This document shows positions 31,572-41,406 of a stretch of DNA of 64,000 nt, one piece after another; the first letter of the stretch is position 1, and each line of letters opens with the position of its first letter. Location: NCBI RefSeq assembly GCF_000614105.1, contig NZ_BAKH01000001.1:45191-109190 (forward strand), read 5' to 3'. Both the position numbers and the translations under genes were made by a program. The DNA comes from Prevotella micans DSM 21469 = JCM 16134. Its GTDB lineage: Bacteria; Bacteroidota; Bacteroidia; Bacteroidales; Bacteroidaceae. A model generated the notes under the pieces. The model saw nothing but the letters and a program-made list of their open reading frames with translations. It was not told where the DNA came from and ran no database searches.

Positions 31572-31988
31572 ATGATGAAACTCCACTTTGACAAGCGGCT
31601 TGATGAGGGCATGATGAAAGCATATTATGTTGATTTCCAGATTATTGGAACGACATTCATCAATTCATCAGAATTTTCATCACTCCGACTTCGGTGGGAA
31701 ACGGCAGTGGCATTACAGGCTGAAACGGAACAGGCAAGACACGCTGATATAAGCAACAGAAAAAGGCAGTCACGGCAAGCCGTGCATTCTGTATTTCCAA
31801 GCATGCAGGGTATTCAGATATTCGGGTGCAGTCCAAGTATGCCTTCGGAGAAACAAGTCCAATCGGCAGCACCGATGGAGAAACCGTGGGGACTTCAGGT
31901 TATAAGGGAAAGAAGTGGCAGGGGCAAATGCCCACGTGGTAAGCACGGTACGGATATTTTCAAAAGAGAAAATACCGTAGCTTATTAG
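31572..31988 (+). CDS. doubtful hypothetical ORF before the relaxase
   Basis: 138 residues with no recognised domain. It starts 12 bp after the helicase gene. Composition changes partway and no conserved motif is visible, so it may be partly non-coding or a remnant. Confidence 0.25.
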   Translation: MMKLHFDKRLDEGMMKAYYVDFQIIGTTFINSSEFSSLRLRWETAVALQAETEQARHADISNRKRQSRQAVHSVFPSMQGIQIFGCSPSMPSEKQVQSAAPMEKPWGLQVIRERSGRGKCPRGKHGTDIFKRENTVAY

Positions 31989-31989
31989 G

Positions 31990-32200
31990 GGATTTTCCTC
32001 ACGCTTCACTCCGTGTCCGCTGAAAATCTCCCAATAAGCCAACGGGGTTGCACCCCTCTGGACACCCCTGCCGAGCCTGTCGGCATAAAGAAACGAGCAA
32101 GCCGAAAGGAAGTCTTTCCTCCTTTCAACGATTGTCCACCGACCGTATCTAAGGACATCAAGGCAACGAAAACAAGATAATGACAACATCTAAAAAAGAC
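31990..32200. other. candidate oriT region
   Basis: Non-coding DNA directly upstream of the relaxase, where transfer origins of mobilizable Bacteroides elements usually lie. It contains GGGGTTGCACCCC (32043-32055), GCCGAGCCTGTCGGC (32071-32085) and an AGGAAGTCTTTCCT hairpin (about 32109-32122). The nick site cannot be read directly. Confidence 0.4.
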
Positions 32201-32208
32201 AAAAGGAT

Positions 32209-33569
32209 ATGGGATATTGCGTATTGCATTTGGAAAAGGCAAAGGGAGCCGACAGCGGAATGTCGGCTCACATCGAGCGCACCATCGTGCCGAAGAACAT
32301 AGACCTACGAGAACGCACCTCAACCGTGAGTTAATCAGGTTTCCCGACGGTGTGTGCAACCGCACGGCTGCCATACGCCACCGCCTTGACACGGCAGGGC
32401 TGAAACGCAAGATAGGGAAGAACCAAGTACAGGCAATCCGCATCGTGCTGAGCGGAACGCACGAGGATATGGAACGAATGGAAAACGAAAGGAGGCTCGG
32501 AGAGTGGTGCGATGACAGCGTGGCGTGGCTGAGAGAGACCTACGGGGCGGACAACCTCGTGTCGGCAGTCCTGCACATGGACGAGGAAACACCGCACATC
32601 CATGCCACCGTAGTGCCGATAGTGCAGGGTGAGCGCAGGAAGCAGAAAAAGGAAGAGAAGGCAAAGCGCAGGTACAGGACGAAAGCGACAGCCCCACGCC
32701 TCTGCGCAGACGAGGTGATGAGCCGTGCCAACCTCATCAGGTATCAGGACACCTACGCCGAACACATGGCGAAGTACGGGCTGAAAAGGGGTGTCAGGGG
32801 CTCGACAGCCAAGCACCTCTCCACGCATGAGTATTACCGCAATCTCATCACGCAGGGCGAGGACATACAGGAGAACATCGCCAACCTGCTGGCAAGGGAG
32901 GCGGAAGCACGGTGCATCATCGAGGAGGCGGAGCAAGCCAAAATGGAACTCGCACGCATCAAGGCGGAGAAAAAAACGGTGGAACTGAAAAACTCAGCTA
33001 CCAAGACCGCCACAGCAGCACTCAACGGCATCAACTCCCTGTTGGGCGGTAATAAAGTGAGCAGGCTTGAAAGCGAGAACAGGCAGTTGCATGGTGAGGT
33101 GGCGGAACTGAAAGAGAGCATCGGACAGATGCGCACGGATATGCAGAAAATGAAGGAAAGCCACGTCGCCGAGCGGTTGCGGGCATCGGAGCAGCATCAG
33201 CGTGAAATCGGCAATCTCAGGCGCATCATCGACAAGGCAAAGGAATGGTTTCCCATGCTTGCCGAGTTTTTCCGTATTGAAAGGCTTTGCCGTTCGGTCG
33301 GATTGTCAGAGAGACACACGGACGAACTCCTGCAAGGCAAAGTACTCGTTGTTACGGGGAAACTGCATTCTGATGAGTACAGGCGTTCGTTCGCCGTTGA
33401 GAAGGCACGCTTGCAGGTGGGCAGGGAGGAAAGGGATGGCAAGACCGTACTCGACCTGCTCGTGGACAGAGTGCCGATTGCCCGTTGGTTTAAGGAGCAG
33501 TGGGAGAAATTCAGACATTTGTCCGTCCATTCCTCCCAAGAGAACAGGAGCAAGGGAGTGAGGCTGTAA
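32209..33569 (+). CDS. MobA/Pre-type relaxase, N terminus frame broken
   Basis: Plasmid recombination/mobilization relaxase. The start MGYCVLHLEKAKGADSG at 32209 is the typical N terminus. It breaks at about 32300-32310 (SAHIERTIVPKN, then THLNRELIRFPDG in the next frame). The catalytic histidine motif HMDEETPHIHATVVPI is near residue 125. A long coiled coil (about residues 215-330) with EQAKMELARIKAEKKT leads to a C-terminal region. Its role is to nick oriT and pilot strand transfer using a helper conjugation apparatus. Confidence 0.85.
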
Positions 33570-33605
33570 CCGTGCCTCCGCATGCTCCACTTCCTTTCCT
33601 GCATC

Positions 33606-34394
33606 TCACTCCATGACTTTCTCAGGCAAGGTTGCTTCCTTATAAGTCATTTCCGCCATGATATGCTCTTCCATGTCGTGTTCGTCAAGAAAGACGGGAC
33701 AGATGAATTTCTCTTCATTCGGAAGAAGTCCGAGCCTGCCTAATCTCCCGAGTTTTTCCAAAGCCTCTTTCTTGTTTTTCCCTGTCAAGGTGAAATCACG
33801 GACAATTCCCTGTTTCTTGCTTTGCAGGCGCAAGTTCGTCGGAACGCCGTCTTTCATGACAATCTCATATACGCCCGAGAGAACGGCAGGACTGACATAC
33901 CGATAGAGAGTGGGCTTGTAACGGCACAGATAAAAAGAATGCGCTGCGTTCTGGACAAGGAAAAGTCCCGAAACTCCGCTTCCTATTGACCATACAGGGT
34001 CTGAGCCTTCGTGAATTTCCAGTAACAGATAAGGCGGGAGGACTTTAACGGTCAGTTGCTGTCTTTCCTTTGTGAGGTTGTCGGTCAGTGAGACCTGAAA
34101 TTCTCCCACTTGCAGGGCTTGGATTGAAAGAACACCTACATGCCCTGCCTGTTCGGGAGTTCTCGCATAGGCAATTCTAGCATAGTCCTTAAACGCATTG
34201 GAATTGCTTATCTGCAAGTCTCCACTGCCACTCGTGATGAACACACGGAGCGTAGAGCCTTGCATGATTTCCCTATAAGGTTTATCCAATTGAAAAGAAG
34301 ATTTCCTGTCCTCGTCTTGGGGATTGGAACAGGACGCGCATGCCAGCAGGAATGCCAAGAACAATAAAACAAAACAAGTTTTACGGTGTGCCAT
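33606..34394 (-). CDS. passenger lipoprotein of unknown function
   Basis: Start ATG 34394 (MAHRKTCFVLLFLAFLLACA). A signal peptide ends in the lipobox ACAS-C, so it is lipid-anchored. The following sequence (SNPQDEDRKSSFQLDKPYRE) is acidic, as in surface-exposed Bacteroidales lipoproteins. The body is beta-rich (LSIQALQVGEFQVSLTDN). No known domain recognised. It is convergent with the relaxase and divergent from the methyltransferase, so it is probably cargo of the element. Confidence 0.6.
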   Translation of the reverse strand: MAHRKTCFVLLFLAFLLACASCSNPQDEDRKSSFQLDKPYREIMQGSTLRVFITSGSGDLQISNSNAFKDYARIAYARTPEQAGHVGVLSIQALQVGEFQVSLTDNLTKERQQLTVKVLPPYLLLEIHEGSDPVWSIGSGVSGLFLVQNAAHSFYLCRYKPTLYRYVSPAVLSGVYEIVMKDGVPTNLRLQSKKQGIVRDFTLTGKNKKEALEKLGRLGRLGLLPNEEKFICPVFLDEHDMEEHIMAEMTYKEATLPEKVME

Positions 34395-34421
34395 ATTTAC
34401 ATCTTTTTTAGTCGTACCTCG

Positions 34422-34429
34422 CAAATATA
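34422..34429 (-). promoter_or_regulatory. -7 element of the lipoprotein gene
   Basis: Reads TATATTTG on the minus strand, 28 bp upstream of the start codon. Confidence 0.5.
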
Positions 34430-34568
34430 CGAATTTTCCCGCCATTCCGCAAACGAAAGAGCGGAAACTTTGGGTTGCACTCGTCCATATCGCATTGCCA
34501 TATAATCATTTATAGGTATTTTTCATGGTAACGAATGAAACATGCGGTCTTATTCCATGATTATTGCT

Positions 34569-34576
34569 ACCTTTGT
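34569..34576 (+). promoter_or_regulatory. -7 element of the methyltransferase gene
   Basis: TACCTTTG, 30 bp before the start codon. Confidence 0.55.
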
Positions 34577-34605
34577 CGTTGAAACCATAACACCCCTAAA
34601 ATAAG

Positions 34606-35315
34606 ATGCAGTCAAGACAACTTAACCGAAGACAGTATTTCAACGAACTCGCAACCACAAGCGAGAAGTATTTCATTCCTTACATCAAGCGGTACAGGCA
34701 GGTAGGGAAAGGCACGAAAGTGTTGGAGATAGGCTGCGGGGACGGTGGAAACCTCCTGCCTTTCTCACGCATGGGCTGCGATGTAGTGGGCGTGGATATG
34801 GCAGAGGGACGGATAAGGGACGCAAGGAAGTTTTTCCAAGAGAACGGAGCAAAAGGGCGTTTCATCGCCTCCGATGTGTTCCTGTTGAAGGAACTCAGGC
34901 ATCAGTTCGACCTGATTGTCTGCCATGATGTGATAGAGCATATCGACGACAAGGAGGAATTTATGCACAAGTGTAAACAGTTGTTAAAAACCCGGGGGTA
35001 ATTTTCATGTCCTTTCCTGCTTGGCAGATGCCTTTCGGTGGGCATCAGCAGATATGCCGAAGCCGCTTCCTCTCGCACCTGCCTTTCTTTCACCTGCTTC
35101 CGACGAGATTGTATGAGCGGATATTGAGGGCTCAGAAGGAAGACGAGGGATGCGTCAGAGAACTGTTGAACATCAAGAAGACCAAATGCCCGATAGAGTT
35201 GTTTGAGAGGACGATGAGAAAGGAAGGCTTTGAAGCCATTGACAGGACTTTCTATTTCATCAATCCGCATTACGAGGTGAAATTCCACCTGCGTCCCCGA
35301 AGCTGTACGCCGTGA
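34606..35315 (+). CDS. class I SAM-dependent methyltransferase, frame broken
   Basis: Motif I is VLEIGCGDGGNL near residue 43, acidic motif II is DVVGVDMAEGRI, and DLIVCHDVIEHI is the post-II region typical of UbiG/Methyltransf_11-type enzymes. The frame stops at 35001 in LLKTRG at a run of five G (34995-34999). The next frame continues IFMSFPAWQMPFGGHQ to 35315, giving about 236 residues. The target is unknown. Cargo gene at the right end of the element. Confidence 0.75.
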
Positions 35316-35446
35316 TAGGGGCAATTCCATATATCCGCAATTTCTTCACAACATCGTGTTTCTACTTCTTGAAATCGGCAGGGGAATAATTTTTTCCTTG
35401 CCTTGAAAAAATAAAGCAAAGAGTAGAATTGTTCGGGAATAATCAT

Positions 35447-35454
35447 TATCTTTG
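35447..35454 (+). promoter_or_regulatory. possible outward promoter near the right end
   Basis: TATCTTTG with TTG at 35429-35431 (15-bp spacer, short). It points out of the element toward lpxH, which is on the other strand. The rest of 35316-35668 holds no gene. Confidence 0.35.
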
Positions 35455-35515
35455 TCGGAGATAAAGAGTTCTTTGCAAGCAAAACAAAGCAGTACACAGC
35501 AAATGGAACGGTTGC

Positions 35516-35528
35516 CAAATCGTTACCC
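35516..35528. repeat. candidate right attachment site
   Basis: CAAATCGTTACCC, an exact copy of 28080-28092. Confidence 0.7.
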
Positions 35529-35668
35529 CAAAATCAGCCAATCGCACAAGGTGCCCTTGTATAAAGGATTGTCGCTATTCTATCCAAAGTTAAATCAAAA
35601 CTTCTAAAGTGACAAACGGCAGGAACAACTATTTTGCCTTTTAGTTTCAAAACTGAAATATCTTAGAA

Positions 35669-36433
35669 CTATAGATTACTATCACCCTCTACGTATTGTT
35701 CGAGGAAAAGATGCTCGCCATCGAACACTGCATAGGTGAATTGCCATATCCAATCACCAAGAATCAGCATGCGCACCTTGCGCGACAAGCTAAGATCGAG
35801 TTCTATGTGCCGATGGCCGTAGATGTAATAATCAATATCCTGATGCATAGCCATATAATTCTTAGTAAACTGGACAAGATATTCCTTGTCTTCGCCCATG
35901 AACGGTTCCTCTTTGCCGGCTTCGCGTTTCTGTCTACTCTTCTTGGCCCAATTCAATCCGAGTGTCATTCCCCACCAAGGGTGTATGGCGTTAAACATTT
36001 TTTGGCACACACGATTGTGGAACACCTTGCGAAGAATACGGAACCCAAGACTCGGGTCACCCAATCCGTCACCATGAGCCAGGAAGAATACTTTGTCGTG
36101 AATTTCGGTCGTAACAGGATGCCGATGCAAAATCACTCCACATTCTTCTTCCAGATAGCCATATGTCCACAGGTCGTGATTTCCCGTGAAATAATGCACC
36201 TCAACTCCCATATCAGTAAGTTCAGACAGCTTTCCGAGGAATCGCGTAAAACCTTTTGGAACAACAAACCTGTATTCATTCCAGAAGTCGAACATGTCTC
36301 CTAGCAGATAAACGGCCGATGCCTTATTCTTTATTCCGTCGAGGAATCTCACCAGCCGTCGTTCCTGCGTCCGTCTGTGTTCAATGGCCAACGAACCGAG
36401 ATGCGCATCCGAAAGTAAATAAATGTTTTTCAT
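35669..36433 (-). CDS. lpxH: UDP-2,3-diacylglucosamine diphosphatase (LpxH-type)
   Basis: Calcineurin-like phosphoesterase of lipid A synthesis at the inner membrane face. The metal-binding motifs occur in order: SDAHLG (residues 8-13), GDMFDFW, GNHDLW, AHGDGLG and YGHRH. Its 254 residues are normal for the Bacteroidota form. Its start overlaps the sufT stop by one base, so the two are coupled. The element inserted 140 bp downstream of its end. Confidence 0.88.
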   Translation of the reverse strand: MKNIYLLSDAHLGSLAIEHRRTQERRLVRFLDGIKNKASAVYLLGDMFDFWNEYRFVVPKGFTRFLGKLSELTDMGVEVHYFTGNHDLWTYGYLEEECGVILHRHPVTTEIHDKVFFLAHGDGLGDPSLGFRILRKVFHNRVCQKMFNAIHPWWGMTLGLNWAKKSRQKREAGKEEPFMGEDKEYLVQFTKNYMAMHQDIDYYIYGHRHIELDLSLSRKVRMLILGDWIWQFTYAVFDGEHLFLEQYVEGDSNL

Positions 36434-36753
36434 TATTCAAATCCCAGTTCAACACGAGCTTCCTCCGACATCATACTCTGGTCCCATGCCGGTTCAAAAA
36501 CCAGATTTATATTCACACTTTTCACTTCATGCAGACTTTCAATTTTCGTGCGCACATCCTCGAGGATAAAGTCTGCTGCCGGACAAGACGGGGCAGTGAA
36601 GGTCATATCCATATCAACCGAGCTGTCATCGTCAACCTCTATCCTATAAACCATTCCTAGATCGTAAATATTTACGGGTATCTCCGGGTCGTAAACTGTT
36701 TTCAGAACGTCAACTATATCGCTCTCTAGTTTCGTTTTTTCTTCTTGTGTCAT
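36433..36753 (-). CDS. MIP18/DUF59 family Fe-S assembly protein (SufT-like)
   Basis: 106 residues of the MIP18 (DUF59) family. Seen: VLKTVYDPEIPVNIYDLGMV and TFTAPSCPAADFI, with the conserved cysteine. Members assist iron-sulfur cluster assembly (SufT) or act in PaaD-type complexes. It lies between pyrI and lpxH on the minus strand. Confidence 0.85.
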   Translation of the reverse strand: MTQEEKTKLESDIVDVLKTVYDPEIPVNIYDLGMVYRIEVDDDSSVDMDMTFTAPSCPAADFILEDVRTKIESLHEVKSVNINLVFEPAWDQSMMSEEARVELGFE

Positions 36754-36780
36754 TTTACATTCAATTTTTTATCAATATAC

Positions 36781-37251
36781 CTACTTACAGAGCTCCACTT
36801 GGTCGATATGCTGTTCTTTTTCACAATAGTGACAGCGTAGGATACCTTCGCTTTTATCAACCACATGAAAGATAGTGCCGGTGGGCTCGTTATTGGTGAT
36901 GCATTTCGGATTATTGCATTTCACTATACCGCGAAGTTCATCGGGAGTACGAACAGTTTTCTTTTCAGCCACCTCGTAGTCGTGGATGATGTTGAGAACA
37001 GCATTCGGGGCAACAACCGACAGATGGGAAATTTCGGCATCGGTGAAGAACCTGTTGCTTACCTTGATTATACCTTTCCGGCCCACTTTGTTCGACGTGA
37101 AGTTGTAGCCTATCGTCACGGGCGTTGAGAGCCGTTCGAGTTGCAACAGATTGGCAACCTGAAATGTTTTTGCAGCCGGGATGTGGTCTATAACCGTTCC
37201 GTCTTGGATGGCGGCCACGAGTCGTTCTTTTTTTGACATGTTTTGCTTCAT
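36781..37251 (-). CDS. pyrI: aspartate carbamoyltransferase regulatory subunit
   Basis: 156 residues. The N-terminal allosteric domain has DGTVIDHIPA. The C-terminal zinc domain has four cysteines in KCNNPKCITN and LRCHYCEK. It follows pyrB by 2 bp. Binds nucleotides to tune pyrimidine synthesis. Confidence 0.95.
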   Translation of the reverse strand: MKQNMSKKERLVAAIQDGTVIDHIPAAKTFQVANLLQLERLSTPVTIGYNFTSNKVGRKGIIKVSNRFFTDAEISHLSVVAPNAVLNIIHDYEVAEKKTVRTPDELRGIVKCNNPKCITNNEPTGTIFHVVDKSEGILRCHYCEKEQHIDQVELCK

Positions 37252-37253
37252 TA

Positions 37254-38198
37254 TTATAGGATAGTTATGTCAGCCTGAATCTCATCTAATGTTATACCTA
37301 GACAGTGAGCAAAGATAGCCTGCCGAGCGAAGAGTCCGTTCTTAGCCTGCTGGATATAGTAGGCATGCGGATTTTCATCGACATCATATGCTATTTCGTT
37401 CACTCTTGGCAACGGGTGTAGAATTTTCATATTCTCTCTGGCATCGGTTAGCATATCGTTCCGAAGAATATAGACATTCTTAACCTGCTCGTATTCCATA
37501 AGGTCTGAGAATCGCTCTCTCTGTACGCGTGTCATATAAAGAATGTCAGCCTGCGAAATAATTTCAGGTGTAAAATCGTGATGTTCTTCGAACCGTATAC
37601 CATTCTGCGAGCAAAAGATTTTATATTCCTCGGGCATAGCCAACTCCTTGGGCGCTATGAAATGAAACGTGGGATTAAAGTGGCGCATGGCCATGAGAAG
37701 AGAATGAACAGTTCGACCATATTTCAAATCACCTACCAGACAGATGTCGAGATTCTCGAGCGTGCCCTGCGTTTGCGCAATCGAATAAAGGTCGAGCAAA
37801 CATTGTGATGGGTGTTGATGTGCTCCGTCGCCGGCATTCACAATCGGCACGGGCGCCACTTCTGCAGCATATTGTGCCGCACCTTCTATGTGATGCCTCA
37901 TCACGATTATGTCGGCATAGTTACTAACCATGAGTATGGTATCTTTGAGTGTTTCGCCTTTGCTGACACTCGAAACCTTCGCATCGGTAAAGCCGATTAT
38001 CCGCGCACCGAGCCTATTGGCGGCCGTTTCAAAACTCAATCGGGTTCGTGTTGAAGGTTCATAGAACAAGGTGGCAATTACCCGACCTTTGAGCAGTTCG
38101 CGGTTGGGAAACCGTTCGAACTCTCGAGCCATTTCGATGAGGTAGAGCAACTGCTGCTTATCAAAACTTTTGATGTCGACGAAATTATGTTTCTCCAT
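37254..38198 (-). CDS. pyrB: aspartate carbamoyltransferase catalytic subunit
   Basis: 314 residues, first committed step of pyrimidine synthesis. The carbamoyl-phosphate motif [11 protein letters not shown] is near residue 52. [32 protein letters not shown] and [14 protein letters not shown] are further signatures. The promoter at 38225-38232 reads TACCTTTA on the minus strand. Confidence 0.96.
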   Translation of the reverse strand: MEKHNFVDIKSFDKQQLLYLIEMAREFERFPNRELLKGRVIATLFYEPSTRTRLSFETAANRLGARIIGFTDAKVSSVSKGETLKDTILMVSNYADIIVMRHHIEGAAQYAAEVAPVPIVNAGDGAHQHPSQCLLDLYSIAQTQGTLENLDICLVGDLKYGRTVHSLLMAMRHFNPTFHFIAPKELAMPEEYKIFCSQNGIRFEEHHDFTPEIISQADILYMTRVQRERFSDLMEYEQVKNVYILRNDMLTDARENMKILHPLPRVNEIAYDVDENPHAYYIQQAKNGLFARQAIFAHCLGITLDEIQADITIL

Positions 38199-38224
38199 TT
38201 TTGAGTCTTATTGTTTTCGGCTGG

Positions 38225-38232
38225 TAAAGGTA
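38225..38232 (-). promoter_or_regulatory. pyrBI -7 promoter element
   Basis: TACCTTTA on the minus strand, one mismatch from the consensus, 27 bp from the pyrB start. Confidence 0.5.
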
Positions 38233-38304
38233 GCCCTATTCTTCTTTATCCCTGTACCACTGTTTCTTGAAAGGTTCGGACGAGGGAAAAATAAAACCTT
38301 TTCT

Positions 38305-38335
38305 TTTGAGCTTCATCCCGATTGGAGTATCTTTG
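38305..38335 (+). promoter_or_regulatory. promoter of the PBP1 gene
   Basis: TTTG at 38305-38308 and TATCTTTG at 38328-38335 with a 19-bp spacer; a textbook Bacteroidota promoter. Confidence 0.75.
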
Positions 38336-38418
38336 CACGCATTCAGCTGCTTTATAGAACCGGCTAACAACCAACGATTCACACAAAGACGGCCGAACTT
38401 AACCGAACCATAAAATCA

Positions 38419-40722
38419 ATGAGAAAACATATTGTACAATCCCTCTGGGCAGCCCTGATTCTTCTAGTTATATCTGCAAGCGTATTCTTCGTAGCAGTGT
38501 GGAATGGATGGATAGGCTACATGCCTGACATGGAAGAACTTTCGAACCCCATAGACAAGTTCGCGTCACAGGTTTATTCGGCCGATGGAAAGCTCATGGG
38601 AACCTGGAATCAAGACAACGCTAACCGAGTGGCTATCGACTACAACAACCTATCGCCACATCTTGTTCATGCACTCGTTGCAACCGAAGATGAGCGATTC
38701 TACGAACATTCAGGAATCGACTTCATTGCCCTCGGCCGAGCAATTGTGAAGCGAGGAGTGATGCAACAAGCCAGCGCCGGCGGAGGTTCAACTATAACAC
38801 AGCAATTAGCCAAGCAAGTTTATTCCGAAAAGGCCCACAGCACTTTCGAGCGCCTGATGCAGAAACCAATAGAATGGATAATCGCCATAAAGCTCGAACG
38901 CCATTTCACGAAAGAAGAAATAATAGCAATGTATTTCAACTACTTCGACTTCCTCCATAACGCCGTCGGAATCGAACGTGCAGCCAACATATACTTCAAC
39001 AAACCACCACGACGTCTAAGCATAACCCAAGCCGCCACACTAGTTGGATTGTGCAAAAATCCATCTATGTTCAATCCCCTGCGCTATCCCAAACGCTGCT
39101 TACAACGTCGAAATGTAGTGCTCACCCAAATGTGCCGCTCGGCCTACATCACAAAAGAAGAACTCAACGAACTCATGGCCCGTCCGCTAGAACTCGATTA
39201 CAAAAAAACGAAACCCATCGAAGGAGCAGCCGAATATTTCCAAGCCTTCCTGCGACGCTACATGATGGCACCCAAACCCGTACGCAACGACTACAGCGAA
39301 TGGCAAGAACGACAATTCGTACTCGACTCAATTGCATGGGAACAAGACCCCCTCTACGGATGGTGCAACAAAAACCTCAAACGAAACGGAGAACCATACA
39401 ACGTAAACACCGACGGATTGAGAATCTACACCACCATCGACACACGAATGCAGCAATACGCCGAACAAGCCGTCAGGAAACACGTTGGCGGATACCTACA
39501 AGCACAGTTCAATATCGCCAACCAATACAAGAAAAATGCCCCCTTCTCAAACAACATATCCCGAGCAACCATCAAAGCCATCCTCAACCGAGCATGCAAG
39601 CTCAGCATGCGCTATCAACGCCTCAAAGAACAAGGCGCAACACCCGAAGAAATAAGGCGCAGTTTTCAAACACCGCACGAGATGACACTCTTCACATATC
39701 ATGGCGAAATCGACACCGTAATGACACCCATCGACTCCGTGCGCTACTATAAATCGTTCCTACGCTCAGCCTTCGTAAGCATGGAGCCCTATACCGGAGC
39801 CGTTAAAGCCTATGTCGGAGGAATAGACTATCAGCACTTCAAATACGATATGGTTATGGGTGGACGACGACAAGTAGGCTCAACCATTAAACCATTCCTC
39901 TACGCCCTAGCCATGCAAAACGGCATGACACCATGCTCCACAGCACCCAACGTACAACGCTCATACGGCGGATGGACGCCTCGCAACGGCTCACGAGCAC
40001 GCTACGGACAACAAGTACCACTCGCCTGGGGACTCAAATTCTCGAACAACTGGATTTCAGCCTACCTCATAACCCTCCTCGGCACATCGCCTTTCGTTGG
40101 AATCCTGCACGACTTCGGCCTCAACAACCCCGATATCGAAAAATACGCCTCCCCCGTTCTCTGCCTCGGTCCATGCGAAGCATCCGTGTGCGAAATGGCT
40201 AGTGGTTATACAACCTTCGTCAACCACGGCATACGATGTGCCCCACTCTTCGTTACCAAGATTGAAGACAGTCACGGCAACGTAATCGCCAAATTCCAAC
40301 CCCTCATGAACGAAGTCATCTCGGAAGACAATTCCTACAAAATGATTGGAATGCTCCAAGGTGTTGTCGACGGCGGAACCGGTAGTCGACTCCGCTATGC
40401 CTTCAACATCCGCAATGAAGTAGGCGGCAAAACCGGAACAACCAACAACAACTCCGACGGTTGGTTTATGGGCTTTACACCCCAACTCGTCAACGGCTGT
40501 TGGGTTGGCGGCGACGACCGCGACATCCACTTCGACAATATGTCACTCGGCCAAGGCGCTACGATGGCTCTCCCGATATGGGCCTACTATATGCAGCTCG
40601 TTTATGCCGACAAACGCCTCGGCTACAGTCCTAGTGCAAAGTTCAAAATCCCCGCCGGCTTCGACCCCTGCAGCGTTTCTGACTCAACAGCTGTCAACGG
40701 CATTCAGGAGATATATCAATAG
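38419..40722 (+). CDS. class A penicillin-binding protein 1A-type
   Basis: Bifunctional peptidoglycan glycosyltransferase and transpeptidase, 767 residues. An N-terminal membrane anchor (about residues 8-32) is followed by a GT51 domain with ATEDERFYEHSGID and GGSTITQQLAKQ. The transpeptidase domain has the nucleophile motif GSTIKPFLYAL near residue 489, SNN in KFSNNWISAYL, and GGKTGTTNNNSDGW near residue 670. It is monocistronic, with a strong promoter and a terminator. Confidence 0.92.
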   Translation: MRKHIVQSLWAALILLVISASVFFVAVWNGWIGYMPDMEELSNPIDKFASQVYSADGKLMGTWNQDNANRVAIDYNNLSPHLVHALVATEDERFYEHSGIDFIALGRAIVKRGVMQQASAGGGSTITQQLAKQVYSEKAHSTFERLMQKPIEWIIAIKLERHFTKEEIIAMYFNYFDFLHNAVGIERAANIYFNKPPRRLSITQAATLVGLCKNPSMFNPLRYPKRCLQRRNVVLTQMCRSAYITKEELNELMARPLELDYKKTKPIEGAAEYFQAFLRRYMMAPKPVRNDYSEWQERQFVLDSIAWEQDPLYGWCNKNLKRNGEPYNVNTDGLRIYTTIDTRMQQYAEQAVRKHVGGYLQAQFNIANQYKKNAPFSNNISRATIKAILNRACKLSMRYQRLKEQGATPEEIRRSFQTPHEMTLFTYHGEIDTVMTPIDSVRYYKSFLRSAFVSMEPYTGAVKAYVGGIDYQHFKYDMVMGGRRQVGSTIKPFLYALAMQNGMTPCSTAPNVQRSYGGWTPRNGSRARYGQQVPLAWGLKFSNNWISAYLITLLGTSPFVGILHDFGLNNPDIEKYASPVLCLGPCEASVCEMASGYTTFVNHGIRCAPLFVTKIEDSHGNVIAKFQPLMNEVISEDNSYKMIGMLQGVVDGGTGSRLRYAFNIRNEVGGKTGTTNNNSDGWFMGFTPQLVNGCWVGGDDRDIHFDNMSLGQGATMALPIWAYYMQLVYADKRLGYSPSAKFKIPAGFDPCSVSDSTAVNGIQEIYQ

Positions 40723-40812
40723 GAGTTATTTAATTGGTTCTTAATTATAAAATTATAGTGTGCATCGTGGACTAACTTGCGAAAGTCGGTTCCGATAATT
40801 GAAATTTCTTAT

Positions 40813-40849
40813 GTTGGACATGCTCGTTGAGAGTGTGTCCAACTTTTTT
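40813..40849 (+). terminator. rho-independent terminator of the PBP1 gene
   Basis: GTTGGACA, 15-nt loop, TGTCCAAC, then six T residues. Confidence 0.88.
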
Positions 40850-40879
40850 ACTCTCATATTAACCCAATCCAAATTCATT

Positions 40880-41035
40880 TCACCCTGTCCTACGTATTTG
40901 ATAGGATGAAACAAACCTCTTTAAGCTCTTCTCACATGTTTGATAGGACAAACCAAACTTATTTTGACTCTTCTCACACATTAGGAGAGATTAAAACTAA
41001 TTCTTATAGTCTAATCTGATGCGTCAGACTAACGA
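40880..41035. repeat. possible decayed 42-bp array
   Basis: TTTGATAGGA at 40897, TTTGATAGGA at 40939 and TTAGGAGAGA at 40981 are spaced exactly 42 bp. Near the next expected position lies the palindrome TAGTCTAATCTG-ATGCGTCAGACTA (41007-41031). Only three to four units are visible. The rest of the gap up to coaD shows nothing clear. Confidence 0.5.
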
Positions 41036-41350
41036 AACATCATTCTTCTCTTGTCTTCATAACTAGCCGAAGCCGTGTAATAAAACTAAATAGAGGTAAA
41101 ATCATCGTATGAAGCTAAGAAAACAAAAAAGATGTTCCTTTCAACCATGTTGTATCTGCTGTTCGCATTGTGGATAATTATATCATAAAAGTATAGAACC
41201 GCAAATAAGACCAAATTCGTTTTCACAATCTCATTCCCCTCTCTCGGAACTTAACATGATGAATACGTTCAATCTCTACTATAGCATAGGTTTGATAGGC
41301 CAGCCGGAGAAAATAAAATAAGAGCGGGCGGAAAGATTTTTTGAATGCCG

Positions 41351-41358
41351 TACTTTTG
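41351..41358 (+). promoter_or_regulatory. coaD -7 promoter element
   Basis: TACTTTTG followed by C, 49 bp upstream of coaD. Confidence 0.6.
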
Positions 41359-41406
41359 CAGCGTTTCAGATAAAGAATTATTCTTCTTGATAACCAAGAT
41401 AAAAAC

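Larger units (their letters stand above)
28080..35528. mobile_element. 7.4-kb mobilizable integrative element
   Basis: Bounded by the 13-bp direct repeat CAAATCGTTACCC (28080-28092 and 35516-35528). Between them are an IntDOT-like tyrosine integrase at the left end, a RhuM-like small protein, a primase/SF3 helicase-like ATPase, a MobA/Pre relaxase, and two passenger genes (lipoprotein, methyltransferase). No conjugation (tra) genes are present, so transfer would need a helper element. Base composition of the left two-thirds is visibly richer in G and C than the flanking chromosome. It sits between murF and lpxH without breaking a gene. Confidence 0.82.

Noticed and set aside
34324..34515. short plus-strand ORF over the lipoprotein start
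   Set aside because: It overlaps the signal peptide region of the lipoprotein and its promoter on the other strand; no conserved feature.
28080..35528. prophage interpretation of the element
   Set aside because: No capsid, portal, terminase or lysis genes; a relaxase and an IntDOT-like integrase indicate a mobilizable element.
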